This document shows, piece by piece, positions 11,201-23,100 of a stretch of DNA of 64,000 nucleotides. The DNA lies in contig OZ024784.1 in the NCBI GenBank assembly GCA_964017065.1, positions 7,421,152-7,485,151 on the forward strand, given 5' to 3'. A program made the position numbers and the translations under genes. Below the pieces are notes generated by a model, which was not told the DNA's origin, searched no databases, and saw only the letters and a program-made list of their open reading frames with translations. Every line of letters starts with the position of its first letter. Within the stretch, counting starts at the first letter, position 1. Origin of the DNA: Haliclona indistincta. Lineage: Eukaryota > Porifera > Demospongiae > Haplosclerida > Chalinidae.

Positions 11201-14200
11201 GTAAAACAATGTTAACTTGGTATACATCACGCTGTAGTAACACGGAAGAAAAAACAAGTGTGTAGGCGTTGCTGCTTGTGCTGTATGGCTAACAACAGTC
11301 TTCATTCTTCAGCAATATCACACAGTGTCTTTGAAAAGCGAGTAGTCGTCGAGAGATTGACTATCAGGCGGTGTTAGCAGCTGACGGACATTCTTCAGTC
11401 TATGGTGAAAGACCTCTCTTTCTTCTTGGCTCGTGAAATGGATATCGAAGACGCTACGTGCTTTCTCGTTAAGTTCGCCAATGTGCTCGTTATTTACAAC
11501 ATGCACATGTTCACACTTATGTGCTGATACATACATACTTGTAATACACTACAATGTGTACAGGACAATACAGAGACAGTACATGGGTACACGCCACGCA
11601 GGCAGGCAGGCAGGCACACGTGTCATTTTTGTGTGGCCACCATTTGCAAATTGTGGACTGGCTCCTCCCCTTTTATACGCCCGTTTTTCGTTTAAATTCT
11701 CATTACCTAGCAACCTCTGTGGAATGTGGATAGCTTCTCTACCCACTAAACACTTGTCTTAGTTAACCAACAGCTTGTGAATATTTTTATTTTAAAGCTT
11801 GAGGGGATGCCACATGCTCCCCCTAAATCCTCTCCTGGAGTCCTCCCTTCTCCAAGTGTACAACATACAGTGGCGATTCTACGATGGGGCTGAGGGTGCG
11901 CGAGCACCCCCCTCCTCCCCTCCCGCGCAACGTGATTGTTAACTCTCGAACATTTACAACATATACGGTAAATACGTAACATAAAAAATAGCTGCCCAGC
12001 ACCCATCTGTCCTCATTCCTAGAATCGCCACTGACATACTGTTCTAGATTAGCATCTTCACACTAAAAGACTGCAGCATATTAAGAATCTTGCATCTGAG
12101 TTATGCATTTGAAGAGTAGAGTTGCATACACTAGATATCCTAAAACTTGATCCTTTTATAGGAATTGTTAACGAGGCTAGCCCATTGAAAAATTAACATA
12201 CATGAAACAAATCGAGATTATTTTTGAATTTGTATGCACTTTAAGTTGAAAAATAGAAGGTAGGTAGGAGGTATGAGTCACAGTGATAGTTGGTATGACC
12301 ATATTTTATGTTTTTAGTATTCACTGAGCAAGCTAGAATGTTGACTTACTAGTATGTAAGAATAGCTGCTGTTGAAAAATATATTTTTCTATTGCTGCAT
12401 TGTAGAATACACATCGATGCTACGAAAAAGTGTATTAAATGTGGCGGCTACTGTTCACTTATGAATATTAATGAAGCACCAATGGTGCAGATGCCTCGGT
12501 GGAATTGCATGCATACTGCACACTGGACATGCTTTAACAGCACACAGCAACTATAGCTATTCCATCAGCAGATAATGACTGTAACAGATTTATAAACTAC
12601 AATGCATGATACGAGCTAGCAAAAATAACAGAAGCCAATAGTATGCTACTAATTAGTTGGGCGTGCACAAGCCATGCTTGTAGCAGTTTTTTGGTTTTTG
12701 CTGAATGTTATCTGGACCCGCCACGCTATCCTGCAGTCCAAATCAAACCTACAATATACCGTATAACCGGTAATTTTCGACACCGAAATATTTCGTACGT
12801 TAAATTTTAGATAGGATTTAATTTTCGTAACGTTTCCGCCTTTCGAAAATTAAATCGCACCAAAATTTAAATTTGCCATAAAATTAACTATGACTAAAAC
12901 TAATTTTGACGCGCTCGACACACGGAGAGACGACGACTGTTTCTAGTTGCGTAAGAGGCTATCATGTTTATAGTTGGAGAAACACTCGCCTGCCGTCAGA
13001 AGTCTAGCTAGAAACGTTCAAGACCAAGGCGTTGGCTGTGAAAAGAACCGACACGGAGACAGAAACTGCAAATACCGGTAGTCCCCCACGACCGTGCTGC
13101 AGGGCCACGGCAAATATCTTGCCATGTTCTCTTTCTTCGTTGTGGCGGTACCATAACCATTGACAAGCTGGGCGTCGTACACATGTTCTAGGTTGCATTG
13201 CAACACAAATTTTCGCTACAAAGAAATTTTTCGAAAATTTAATTTTCGTCATCGGGAGTCCTTACGAAAATTAGAACCGAACGAAAATTACCGATTATAC
13301 GGTACTAGCCAGTTAACCATGGACACATTCGACTTCGGAGAAGTCCAGATCGCCAGCAACGGTAAACAAAGTAAGCAAATCGCGCCATAACTCACGAACA
13401 AAGCTTTAATTCAAAAAATCTAAGACCATCAAGTTCGAGCTGTTATGTCGATATTGCACTTACCACCAGCTGATTCTTCGCCGTCTTTCAGAACTAGAGC
13501 GGACAGACACACACATACACACGATTACTGTATGCCTCGTGGGTCCGCCCACCGAGGCATAGTAAGCAAAATTATTTTCGTTGCCTTGTCCAACAGAGCC
13601 TACTGTATGGTACAAAACTCGCTTTGAACTTAGCATCATAACGTGCGTCCTTGCACAGTCAACGACTTCTACAAAGCGCTGAGCACACTCACTGCCACAA
13701 ACACTGTACAAATTTTCTTCACTAGATAACGCGACGTGTAGCATTAGCTAGTTAATGAAAAGCACCTGCCAACAACATTCTCGAGGGATTGACACAGCCT
13801 TTCAAGCTACCTGCTTTGAATCGTGAGTTATCGTTGCATTAGCAACCCGCGTATAATGCATCATAAAAGCCTTCCATCAGTGAATTTTTCAAAAACGCTT
13901 TGTCGATCCCTCCGCAAGTCGTTTTACAAGTTTGTACTAGTCAGTAACACATTCCTTTACACAGAATCAAAAATCTTGCAAAAAAATTCTGAACTTGATC
14001 TATTGTGTAGTACAGTAAGCCCCGCCCTCACTGCAGCTTATAATGATATTCACAATGCATGGGCGAAAGGTAACCTCCACCTTAATGTAACTTGTGTTAG
14101 TCTATGGGAGAACTCTGATGAATAAGATTATAGTAGTAAGGTGGCTTAGCAAAATTATCTAAAAATCAATGCTAAGACACCTGACTATAGTACTGGTATG

Positions 14201-17200
14201 TATTCACAATCTATTGTTGATGTAAGGCTACCTGGATACTCTCAGGAGCACATAATTAAGAGAGAACGTGGTAAGAGAGTAGGAGCGAGACACTCCCACG
14301 CACTTGATTAAAAATTGCAACTCCTCACATGATGGCCGTGTTTCTAAAGATAGACTTGTGATGGCCGACGGTACGCGTACGTACAGTTTCGTATTGAATG
14401 GGACTGGCCTTCTAGAAGGTAAGAAGCAGCTTTTCTCTAACCTAGGGTGATCATGCTTGTCTGCTAGCTCGAGTAGATACTGTTAAAGCAAGAAACGGGT
14501 CGAATCCGTGATGGTGGGCCGTCATGCTGTTTTGTTATAGCTGGTATACGAGCACGTAGAGATCATCTGCGCGTCATTGTGGGTCTACAAAGCTTCTACG
14601 AGCTGTTGCTTACCTCAAGGAGCCTCTAGCTGCCAAGTTCCTTCTAATACGAAACTGTACGTATGTGTACCGTCGGCCATCACAAGTCTATCTTTAGAAA
14701 CACGGCCATCATGTGTGGAGTTGCAATTTTTAATCAAGTGCATGGGAGTGTCCCGCTCCTACTCTCTTACCACGCTCTCTCTTAATTATGCGCTCTTGAT
14801 ACTCTTCAGATAGGTCACACATCACAATACAGTGGACCCTCACTAATCCGAACAACCCTAATCTGTACCCTCGTTAATCCGAATGAAGACTCAGCTCATT
14901 AATATTCATGAATCATTACATTTTGGTTGTGTAATAAGGCATATGGTACTTGACCATGAACAACAATGACCACGAACAGCCGCTACTATACTACACTGTA
15001 CTTGACCAGGAACAACAACTTGACCAAGATGACCATGAAAAACACTGTGGACAGAGAACTGTGTGCTAGTAGTTTCATGTAGGGGCGGGGTCAGTAGTGA
15101 ATAAACACACCCATTTCTCTAATCCGAACACCCCCCGGAACAGGGCTGTTCGGATTAGTGAGGGTCCACTGTAGTCTGAAGATGGTTGAACAGGAGGTTG
15201 GACAGGATGTCACATGAATGAACCTGACCAAGCTGACTGTCGATGAAAATGTATGGCAAAAATATACTTAGAGCTATTTTTGCAAATTTGACAATTACTG
15301 CTTTGCTGCAAATAAGTGAAACCACTAAATATTAGCTCGATTAAAGCTGCGATCCCAATGTATCCGTACACTGCTATGAGCCGAGCAAACAAGCTACACT
15401 GTGACAACCACTGCATACAACACAAACACGCCAGCATAATGACAGTGACTATACCATGTCACTAACAAAGTTAGTGACAATCTTTAGCACTAATCTTTAG
15501 CACATAATCTTTTTAGTGACAATCACCGAAGCATCTGCACCAATGGTGCAGATGTCTCGGTGGAATTGCATGCATACTGCACACTGGACATGCTTTAACA
15601 GCACACAGCAACTATAGCTATTCCATCAGCAGATAATGACTGTAACAGATTTATAAACTACAATGCATGATATGAGCTAGCAAAAATAACAGAAGCCAAT
15701 AGTATGCTACTAATTAGTTGGGCGTGCACAAGCCATGCTTGTAGCAGTTTTTTGGTTTTTGCTGAATGTTATCCGGACCCGCCACGCTATCCTGCAGTCC
15801 AAATCAAACCTACAATATTAGTTAACCATGTTAACCATGGACACATTCGACTTCGGAGAAGTCCAGATCGCCAGCAACGGTAAACGAAGTAAGCAAATCG
15901 CGCCATAACTCACGAACAAATCTTTAATTCAAAAAATCTAAGGCCTTCAAGTTCGAGCTGTTTTGTCGATATTGCACTTACCACCAGCTGATTCTTCGCC
16001 GTCTTTCAGAACTAGAGCGGACAGACACACGCTTACTGTATGCCTCGTGGGTCCGCCCACCGAGGCATAGTAAGCAAAATTATTTTCGTTGCCTTGTCCA
16101 ACAGAGCCTACTGTATGGTACAAAACTCGCTTTGAACTTAGCATCATAACGTGCGTCCTTGCACAGTCAACGACTTCTACAAAACGCTGAGCACACTCAC
16201 TGCCACAAACACTGTACAAATTTTCTTCACTAGATAACGCGACGTGTAGCATTAGCTAGTTAATTAAAAGCACCTGCCAACAACATTCTCGAGGGATTGA
16301 CACAGCCTTTCAAGCTACCTGCTTTGAATCGTGAGTTATCGTTGCATTAGCAACCTGTGTATAATGCATCATAAAAGCCTTCCATCAGTGAATTTTTCGA
16401 AAACGCTTTGTCGATCCCTCCGCAAGTCGTTTTACAAGTTTGTACTAGTCAGTAACACATTCCTTTACACAGAATCAAAAATCTTGCAAAAAAATTGGGT
16501 CTATTGTGTAGTACAGTAAGCCCGCCCTCTCTGCAGCTTATAATGATATTCACAATGCATGGGCGAAAGGTAACCGCCACCTAAATGTAACATGTAGTGA
16601 TATTACTAGCTGTTAGTCTATGGGAGAACTCTGATGAATAAGATTATAGTAGTCAGGTGGCTTACTAAAAATCAATGCTAAGACACCTGACTATAGTACT
16701 CACAATCTATTGTTGATGTAAGGCTTCCTGGATACTCTCCAGATAGGTCACACATCACAATACTCTGAAGATGGTTGAACAGGAGGTTGGACAGGATGTC
16801 ACATGAATGAACCTGACCAAGCTGACTGTCGATGAAAATGTATGGCGAAAATATACTTAGAGCTATTTTTGCAAATTAATTTGACAATTACTGCTTTGCT
16901 GCAAATAAGTGAAACCACTAAATATCAGCTCGATTAAAGCTGCGATCCCAATGTATCCGTACACTGCTATGAGCCGAGCAAACAAGCTACACTGTGACAA
17001 CCACTACTAGTACTGCATACAACACAATTAAAACACGCCAGCATAATGACAGTGACTATACCATGTCACTAACAAAGTTCCTAGCGCTCAAGGAGCCGTG
17101 TAGTGCTCACCGATGCTACATGCATACGTGAAATATCATGTCCAACCAATTTACCCCCCCTGATGGTGGTATTTACTGCCTGTTAAGATTTGTAATACAA

Positions 17201-17723
17201 ATGTTTAGTGTTTGATGGTTTGTTTTTCAGAACTACACTTCGTACAGTTGAACGATTTTGTCCACACTGTGGAAACAAGTCACTAGTCAAGGTAGCATCT
17301 CATGTTTGTAAGGATGGATCTGTACAATACCAGTTACTGAGTGAAAGACAACTCTACCCTCGCCGACGAAATACACAGGTTTGAAAAACAAGTAACAAAC
17401 AATAGTCATCATTCATTATGGGATGTGTAGACATATGAGATAATTCATGATGGGATGTATGGGAGCTATGAATTTTACTGAACCATTTCATGCAGGCTCC
17501 ACCTATGCATCGAGGAGGACGCAATCCTCCACCACGCATTCATGCTCCAGATGTAAAGGTCACCTTTTCGATGCCTCGTAGTCGTGATAACAAAGTGAAT
17601 CCTCTTGATCCTGAGTATATAACACGAGGTTCTCCATTTCGTCACCATGACACTACCAGCAAAGGAGCACAGCTCATGTTTGGATTGAAGAGAGCGAGAG
17701 GAAAGGCAAACAAAAGGAAATAG
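8235..17723 (+). CDS. NOB1: NOB1, 20S pre-rRNA D-site endonuclease
   Basis: NOB1 makes the last cut at the 3' end of 18S rRNA in pre-40S particles. Exons are 8235-8436, 8482-8636, 8700-8753, 8799-9143, 9201-9298, 17231-17378 and 17496-17723: 409 residues, close to the length of animal NOB1. The PIN nuclease starts with VLVADSGAFI (first acidic metal ligand) and continues with LSAVDLRVLALVYQLE. A variable linker contains eleven Asp in a row. Then come NVLLQIGLNVLSMNGMLV and a zinc ribbon split across the large intron: CTAC before it, CPHCGNK after it. The C-terminus (APDVKVTF, then the Lys/Arg end) also matches the family. Intron 5 (9299-17230) is about 100 times longer than its neighbours and is repeat-filled. 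AATAAA at 17869 is the likely poly(A) signal. Confidence 0.97.
9001..9030 (+). repeat. GAT/GAC trinucleotide run coding poly-Asp in NOB1
   Basis: This in-frame triplet run encodes an acidic tract in the NOB1 linker and is likely length-polymorphic. Confidence 0.9.
9313..9540. mobile_element. Harbinger-like MITE in NOB1 intron 5
   Basis: The 228-bp element has inverted ends: TATCGCGTTCACACTACGCA at the left, and the complement of the right end reads TACCCAATTCACACTGCACG. TTA flanks both sides (9310-9312, 9541-9543). The inner parts (GAACCGGGCC and similar) also fold. A three-base TWA target duplication is typical of PIF/Harbinger, but the family call is inference. Confidence 0.6.
9635..9740. 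repeat. Two small hairpins in NOB1 intron 5
   Basis: CTGACCACACAT pairs with its complement at 9635-9666, and ATGCCACG pairs with CGTGGCAT at 9718-9740. Both could mark ends of old elements. Nothing else is recognised between 9741 and 10660. Confidence 0.4.
10664..10953. mobile_element. Near-perfect foldback MITE
   Basis: Arms 10664-10797 and 10817-10953 are almost exact reverse complements (ends ACAAGTAATAAAAACAT), with a loop of about 19 bases. As RNA, the intron would form a hairpin of roughly 130 base pairs. It is non-coding. The near identity of the arms suggests recent insertion or frequent arm correction. Confidence 0.9.
11318..11536 (-). pseudogene. Orphan exon-like coding fragment in NOB1 intron
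   Basis: This minus-strand open stretch has protein-like composition: it contains VFDIHFTSQEEREVFHHRL followed by RQLLTP and a Ser/Asp-rich end, then a stop. No start context, companion exons or known domain were found. It looks like one exon of a multicopy gene family or of a transposon-captured gene. The name is not known to me. Confidence 0.35.
11868..12033. mobile_element. hAT-like MITE
   Basis: This 166-bp element has perfect 14-base inverted ends CAGTGGCGATTCTA, flanked by ACATA at 11863-11867 and 12034-12038. CAGTGGCG termini are common in hAT elements, which usually make 8-base duplications; only five bases match here. Confidence 0.7.
12759..13302. mobile_element. Tc1/mariner-type MITE with 23-bp TIRs
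   Basis: The ends read TACCGTATAACCGGTAATTT and, complemented, TACCGTATAATCGGTAATTT (both continue TCG). TA flanks each side (12757-12758, 13303-13304). The site is empty in copy B at about 15815. No coding capacity is seen. Confidence 0.85.
14244..14797. mobile_element. Mutator-like foldback element with long TIRs
   Basis: Inverted arms of about 160 bases start AGGAGCACATAATTAAGAG and, complemented from the right, AAGAGCGCATAATTAAGAG. Nine-base flanks GATACTCTC (14235-14243) and GATACTCTT (14798-14806) form a target duplication, present once in copy B. Long TIRs with a 9-base duplication are the hallmark of Mutator-like elements (inference). Confidence 0.8.
14830..15171. mobile_element. Tigger/pogo-type MITE
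   Basis: This 342-bp element has ends CAGTGGACCCTCACTAATCC in inverted orientation and TA duplications (14828-14829, 15172-15173). Copy B has the single uninterrupted TA. It is internally non-coding. Confidence 0.9.
15537..17079. repeat. Tandem duplication unit, copy B (empty sites)
   Basis: This is the 1543-bp partner of copy A without the MITEs. Its left end lies in a hairpin (CACCGAAGCATCTGCACC pairing with the following sequence), which may hint at how the unit moved or duplicated. It is separated from copy A by 64 bases rich in CTTTAGCAC repeats. Confidence 0.9.
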
Positions 17724-17902
17724 CCCCTGTTATTGTAGACTAAACTAGAGAGAGTCCTTCTGTCATTATCGATATCTTTTTCATAATGCTCTCTTGAACT
17801 GTCTATTCATCAGTCAATTTAATTATTTTGTTTGCATTTTGAATATAATTGCACTCAGGTGTGATAAAAATAAATCAGTCAAAACAATGAATGTAATAGC
17901 TT

Positions 17903-19750
17903 TTATTGAGGCTGAAGTCTGAGAATGCTTTGTGCTGAGCCGAGGGCACTGCCAAATACAAATCTCACAAAGTTGTCACCTACAAGAGGACCAAGTGCAT
18001 ATAGATCTTTGCAATTTTCACTCTGTGAAGAATATAAATCAATGTCTACCATGTTCGTCTTGCTGTCGATGGGTTTGTCCTTGTGGAAGCCAATTGACGA
18101 TCGAAGATTTGGAGGAAGAAAATCGAGATTAGCACGGCTGCCTATTAGAACAATAGCAGAAGAGACTTGTAGCTTTGTCTTGACACCTGCAGCATTTAAT
18201 ATGCAGCAGTGACTATCAGGAGAGAAGCTGTGAACTGTATGTTGCTCCAATGGTGTGTATAGCTGTGACTTGATCTTGCTAGTCATTAGACTCCATACTT
18301 GATGGTACTCCTGATAGGCTTTTGGTAACTTGTTAAACAAGAGTCTGTCTGAAGTAGCTTTTTGACGGAACACGTGGTAGACACGAATGCCACTGTCTAG
18401 TGATGCCAGAATAGCATCAGCTGCCGAAATGCCTGCTCCCACTACTACTACTGGTTTTCCCGATGCGGAAATATGTTGTAGTCTTCCCTGCAGCTCTGTG
18501 ACACCATGGATCACAAAGGGAAGATCCTCTCCGTCTACTCCCAGTCGATTTGGTTGTCCCAATCCACATGCCAGGACTAGCTTTTTGGACTTTACAACCA
18601 ACTGTTTCCCCTTGTCACAGCTGGTTATTCTCCATCTGTACTCCTCTGCTTCTTCTTGACCACTACCATTGAATTCTTCAAAACAGCATATTCCTATGTC
18701 CTCTGTATTGAAGATATTGCCACAGCGTTTCCATATTTCCACTTCTGTCAATCGGCAAGCTGTCTGACATTGCAAATCTTCAACTCGGCATACAGTCACT
18801 CCACACCGAAAATTTTCCTCTAAATTGAGCTGAGAGACATAACTAGAATAATACTCGGCAATGTTTCCAGCTGATGCTCGTAGTCTGCCTAGACCAGTGG
18901 TACCTGGCTGTTGTTCCTTTTCGTTGTCTTTGCTACTTTTCCAGCTTTCAAAGGATTGCAGAGGTAGTTCGAGCCATTGACTAAGGCTAAGAGTGATAGT
19001 AGATGGTTTCATTGTGTGCCAAGAGCCACCAGGTCTTGTTTTTCCCAGCACAATATGAGAGCAAGCAGCGGTAGGATTATATGACCAGGAGAGAGATGAG
19101 GGAAGGTCATCACCTATGTCAGCATTCGGATGGAACAAGGTATCAAATAACAGAGACAATGGATTCTGGGATCTTCCTTCCAGTCCTTCACTTAGGTATT
19201 CAAGATCCTGAATAGTGTGAGAACAGTTATATAATGTCGGCGGTGTCATATTACTACAATGTATGTACACGTATAAATTGTCGATGCCAGAACAGTGCAT
19301 GTCCTGGAAATACATCTAGCATGCGGTAAATGCTGCTGCTGCAAACACATGCTCGCAGCAACTATGCAAATGTTCCCATATATACCTGCTCTAAAAGCGA
19401 CGAGTTGTTTTTCAGTTGCTGCAATTTTACATCAAGGATGGGGTTCGGATGTTTGGACGGCAAGTGAGGTCGGTGACCGGAGAGAAGAAGCGATAGTAAA
19501 ATTGCTGAAGGACCGTTACCTGTATAATTATGTAAAAAAGAGAAAATCAACACAATTTCATAGCCGCATGCAGCTTACCAATAATTGCCACATCTACTTG
19601 CTGTTCTTCTCGTAGCCAAGTGAACTTTCTAGCAGACGCGCTTGTTGGCGACAAAGGCGGACTTGGCGAAGGAGTTACAGAGGTACGATTGGCTACCTCC
19701 TCATCGCTACAATACGCTGACTCTACACAGCAGCCGTTGCAATCCTCCAT
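17903..19750 (-). CDS. OSGIN1: OSGIN, oxidative stress-induced growth inhibitor family flavoprotein
   Basis: OSGIN proteins are monooxygenase-like flavoproteins linked to oxidative stress and growth control. Exons are 19579-19750, 19386-19519 and 17903-19315: 572 residues, near the usual length. The FAD motif IIGNGPSA is created exactly across the first splice. Exon 3 carries the family signature DLEYLSEGLEGRSQNPLSLL, then LGKTRPGGSWH and the second nucleotide site VVVVGAGISAADA. The segment at the start of exon 3 (about 30 residues) is less typical, so a micro-exon may be missed. The stop codon TAA sits inside a CAATAAA string, so stop and poly(A) signal overlap. It starts 372 bases from divergent PHLPP. 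Confidence 0.93.
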
Positions 19751-20122
19751 ATGCTACCAGGACTAGACCAGCAAGCACCGTCCCCAATGTAGCTTTAGGC
19801 GATATCTCCTCATTTTAACACGAGTATACCACGAAGCACAAGCAGACCGGAAAGGAAGCACCTACTTATTATAATATAAGCTTAACCCTTATAATTATTA
19901 TTTTGTTAATGACGTCATTTCTCGGTTGTGCTATTACTGGGCGTTGTTTGAGCAGATTTGCAGACTCGACCATTCTGACTTCAGTTATCAAGGTTAGTTG
20001 CCTTTCATTTACAACCTTGTGACTGAATCTAATTGCTACTGACCAAATATAACTTAATAGTACGATTTATAGTGCCATTTTTGTGTACAGACCAATTAGG
20101 GTGGGGCTGCTTGACTTACTCC
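19751..20122. promoter_or_regulatory. Divergent promoter, OSGIN / PHLPP
   Basis: The spacer between the two start codons contains a CRE-like TGACGTCA at about 19909-19916. No other element is identified. Confidence 0.4.
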
Positions 20123-23100
20123 ATGTCTAATTTTCGATTGTGGAGCAATGTTCCAAGCTCCAAGTACTGGGGTGCACAATCCCTGACTTCTAATCCAAGC
20201 AATGAAGATATAGCAGAGCTCACTCTTTCTCGCAAACGTTCACCTTCAAAAGGCCTACCAAATACCTCCCACAAAGTCTCACTCAACTACTATGACTATG
20301 CAGGAGAAGAAGAAACTGATTGCAGCGAGACAGAACTCTTAGCATGGGTTAGTGAGGGCGAAGAGAGAGGTGTTGTACGGGTGTTCCATCCAGGATCCAG
20401 CTTTTCAGAACTCATCAGATGCACCAAAACAACTGATGTTGAAAAGGTTCTCTCCAAGTGTGTGGCTGATGAACTGTACGTGCACTGTGGAAATCAGAAG
20501 TCACAAGTCCTCAATTTTGACACCAATCCTCTTGCAATTCAGAACCAGTATCTTGCTGACATCGGTCATTTTGATGCTGCTCGAATTCAGTTAGAAGGAG
20601 TGCAGAATGATTTGTGTCATATGATAAAGTTTGTTGCAGGTGAGAATAGTGAGCTTACGTGCTTACAATGTATACATGTGTGTTATAGGTCAGGACACAC
20701 TGTCCTATGAGGACAGAGTGCAGCTAGCCTGTACATTGCGAGTTAAGGAGACAGGAGCTTTTGGTTACTGGTGGAAGAGGTTCTGTGTGCTGTGCGGGAC
20801 CAAGCTTTATATTTTCTCCTCTGCACAACCTAAAGGAAAGCCGTCTAGTGTGTTTGATCTCACAGGAGGTAGAGTAATGGAGCAAGCAGACAAAAAGCAC
20901 TTCTACTGCATAGAAGTCTCCAATGGAAAAAAGAGCATTTGGTTATCATTCGATTCTCGCTACCAGCAATCAGTATGGTTGAAAAGAGCTGCCAAGGTGA
21001 GTTACAACCTGTATAATGCTTTGTTAGTAATATTAACACCATAGCTAGTATTGCATTTACACATCAATCTGTGATTATAATCTTATGATAAAGCAGTCTA
21101 CAGCTGTTTTTTTCTTCTTGCAAGAGTACATGTAAAGCGTAGACTGTAGACCGTAAAGCGTGACGCACTAATGCATTCAAACATCATTAAGTCTTTTGAT
21201 CATGCCCCATTGTGTGAATAAAAATTAATAATACCAGTGACTTGACACATTAGTGACTTTGATTCTCACATTTTCTTCAGCTTGTTAGTAAGAACCCAGT
21301 AGAAGCTAATCTCTCACGGTGCAGTCTGGAGCGAGTACCCAACTACCTCTTCCTCAATGATGACTTAGCAGCACTGAATCTCTCACACAACTGCATGCTA
21401 GAGGGTCTAGAGGATTCTCACAAATCACTGCCTTCTGGTTGGATCGATGATCTTCACCATTTTTCTAGACTACGAATTCTCTCGCTGTCAGATAATGGAC
21501 TGGTCTACTTCCCTGTCTCTGTGTGTGAGATTAAGACTCTCACTGAGCTTGATCTGTCTTGCAATGCGATACATACAATACCTGAAGAGATAAAACAAAT
21601 GAAAGGGTCAGTATTAAGGTTACTATGTGTAGTATTGGTTAGTACTGCAGCCTTCTAAGAGGTCTCGGGAATTACTCTAATCATCAATGTTAATTGAATA
21701 TTTATAGTCTGTAAACATGCACTGTAAATTCCCATATTCTATAGGCTGGAGACTCTTCTGTTGCATGCTAATCGGTTGTCAGCACTGCCGTATCACTTCA
21801 ATGAGCTACAGAGTCTCAGTACTTTAGTAATTGCCTTCAACCAGTTTCTCTCAGTCCCTCATATTGTGAAAGAGTTGAGTTCACTCAAGATACTCAACAT
21901 GGCTGGCAACATGATCAGGTGACCCACTTGATGTCTGTACTACTATGACATTAATTTTATTATACACGTAGCTCTTTGCCTGAAGATATTCATAGAATAC
22001 AAACATTGCAACTACTCGATGTTCGCTTCAACAATATCAGTAGTGATTTGCCTACAATGGTGGCTGGGCTGCACACACTGTTTGCACTCAATCTAAAAGA
22101 GAACTCACTCACTGAACTGAACCTGCGGCGATTGAAGCAGCTTCAGACCATTAACTGCTCTAGTAACAGCATCAGGACCCTCACTTTGAGCGGAGGACGA
22201 CTAAAGACTTTTGTTGCCAGAAACAATCGTAAGAGTGCAGCATTAGTAATGAGCACCATGTTTAATCCATCCTCTCTAGGTTTAGTAAAGCTGAGCATGG
22301 CAGCTGTATGTGAATCACTGACCATACTTGATGTTTCGAGGTATTGTATTGTTATTGAAACTACACTTTGTGAATGATTCAATGTCACCTGACAGGAATG
22401 AGCTATCCAGTTTGCCAGAAGGTATCTGCCACCTGCAAAACCTGCAAAAGATCAGTGCCAACAGAAACAAACTTTCCTCTCTACCTAAAAAGTGAGTCTA
22501 ACTTGTCTCCTAGTGTATCGTTATAAACCCTCTCTCATAACTAGTATATTTGTGAGTCTGAAAAAGCTCAAATTGATTGATGTCAGCAACAATCGACTGG
22601 TGACATTCCCTGATAATCTTGGTAGCTCACCTATACTAGAGATCATAGACTTACACTGCAACAAACTACAGCACATTCCTGATGACCTGTTGGCTAAATG
22701 CAAACGGTGAGTGTTATTTTTAATTTCAGTTATCAACAAGATGTCTTCTGCAGACTGCAACTTCTCAATGTCAGCAACAACCCTCTCACTCACCTTCCCT
22801 CTGTTTCTCTTCCTGACAAACACAATCTTGTGGAACTCAAAGCAGCTGATTGCGTTCTCTCCAATGAGTCATTGGAGTGTGTTGCTAGGTAATAATCACA
22901 ATTCTGTTTCTCTCACCTTTTACTCACTTCTATTTTAGTCTTAAAAAGCTTAAATTGCTGCATTTAGCTCACAACAACATCACAGTGATACCACACAGGT
23001 AAATATATTTACCTGTACTTATCATCAGCATTATTATCCGCTGCTTGCTGCAGTACTCTACAGGACATGTCATTGCTGCAGTATCTCGATATATCCAGTA

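Larger units (their letters stand above)
12476..15472. repeat. Tandem duplication unit, copy A (with three MITE insertions)
   Basis: Copy A matches copy B (15537-17079) along its whole length, with scattered substitutions and small indels. Its extra length is accounted for by three insertions (12759-13302, 14244-14797, 14830-15171) and their target duplications: 2997 minus 1453 is 1544, against 1543 for copy B. Paired minus-strand open frames at 13460-13744 and 15947-16252 are conserved between copies, but no domain is recognised. Confidence 0.92.

Noticed and set aside
13460..13744. Minus-strand ORF shared with 15947-16252
   Set aside because: Conserved only because the DNA is duplicated; no domain, start context or splice partners recognised.
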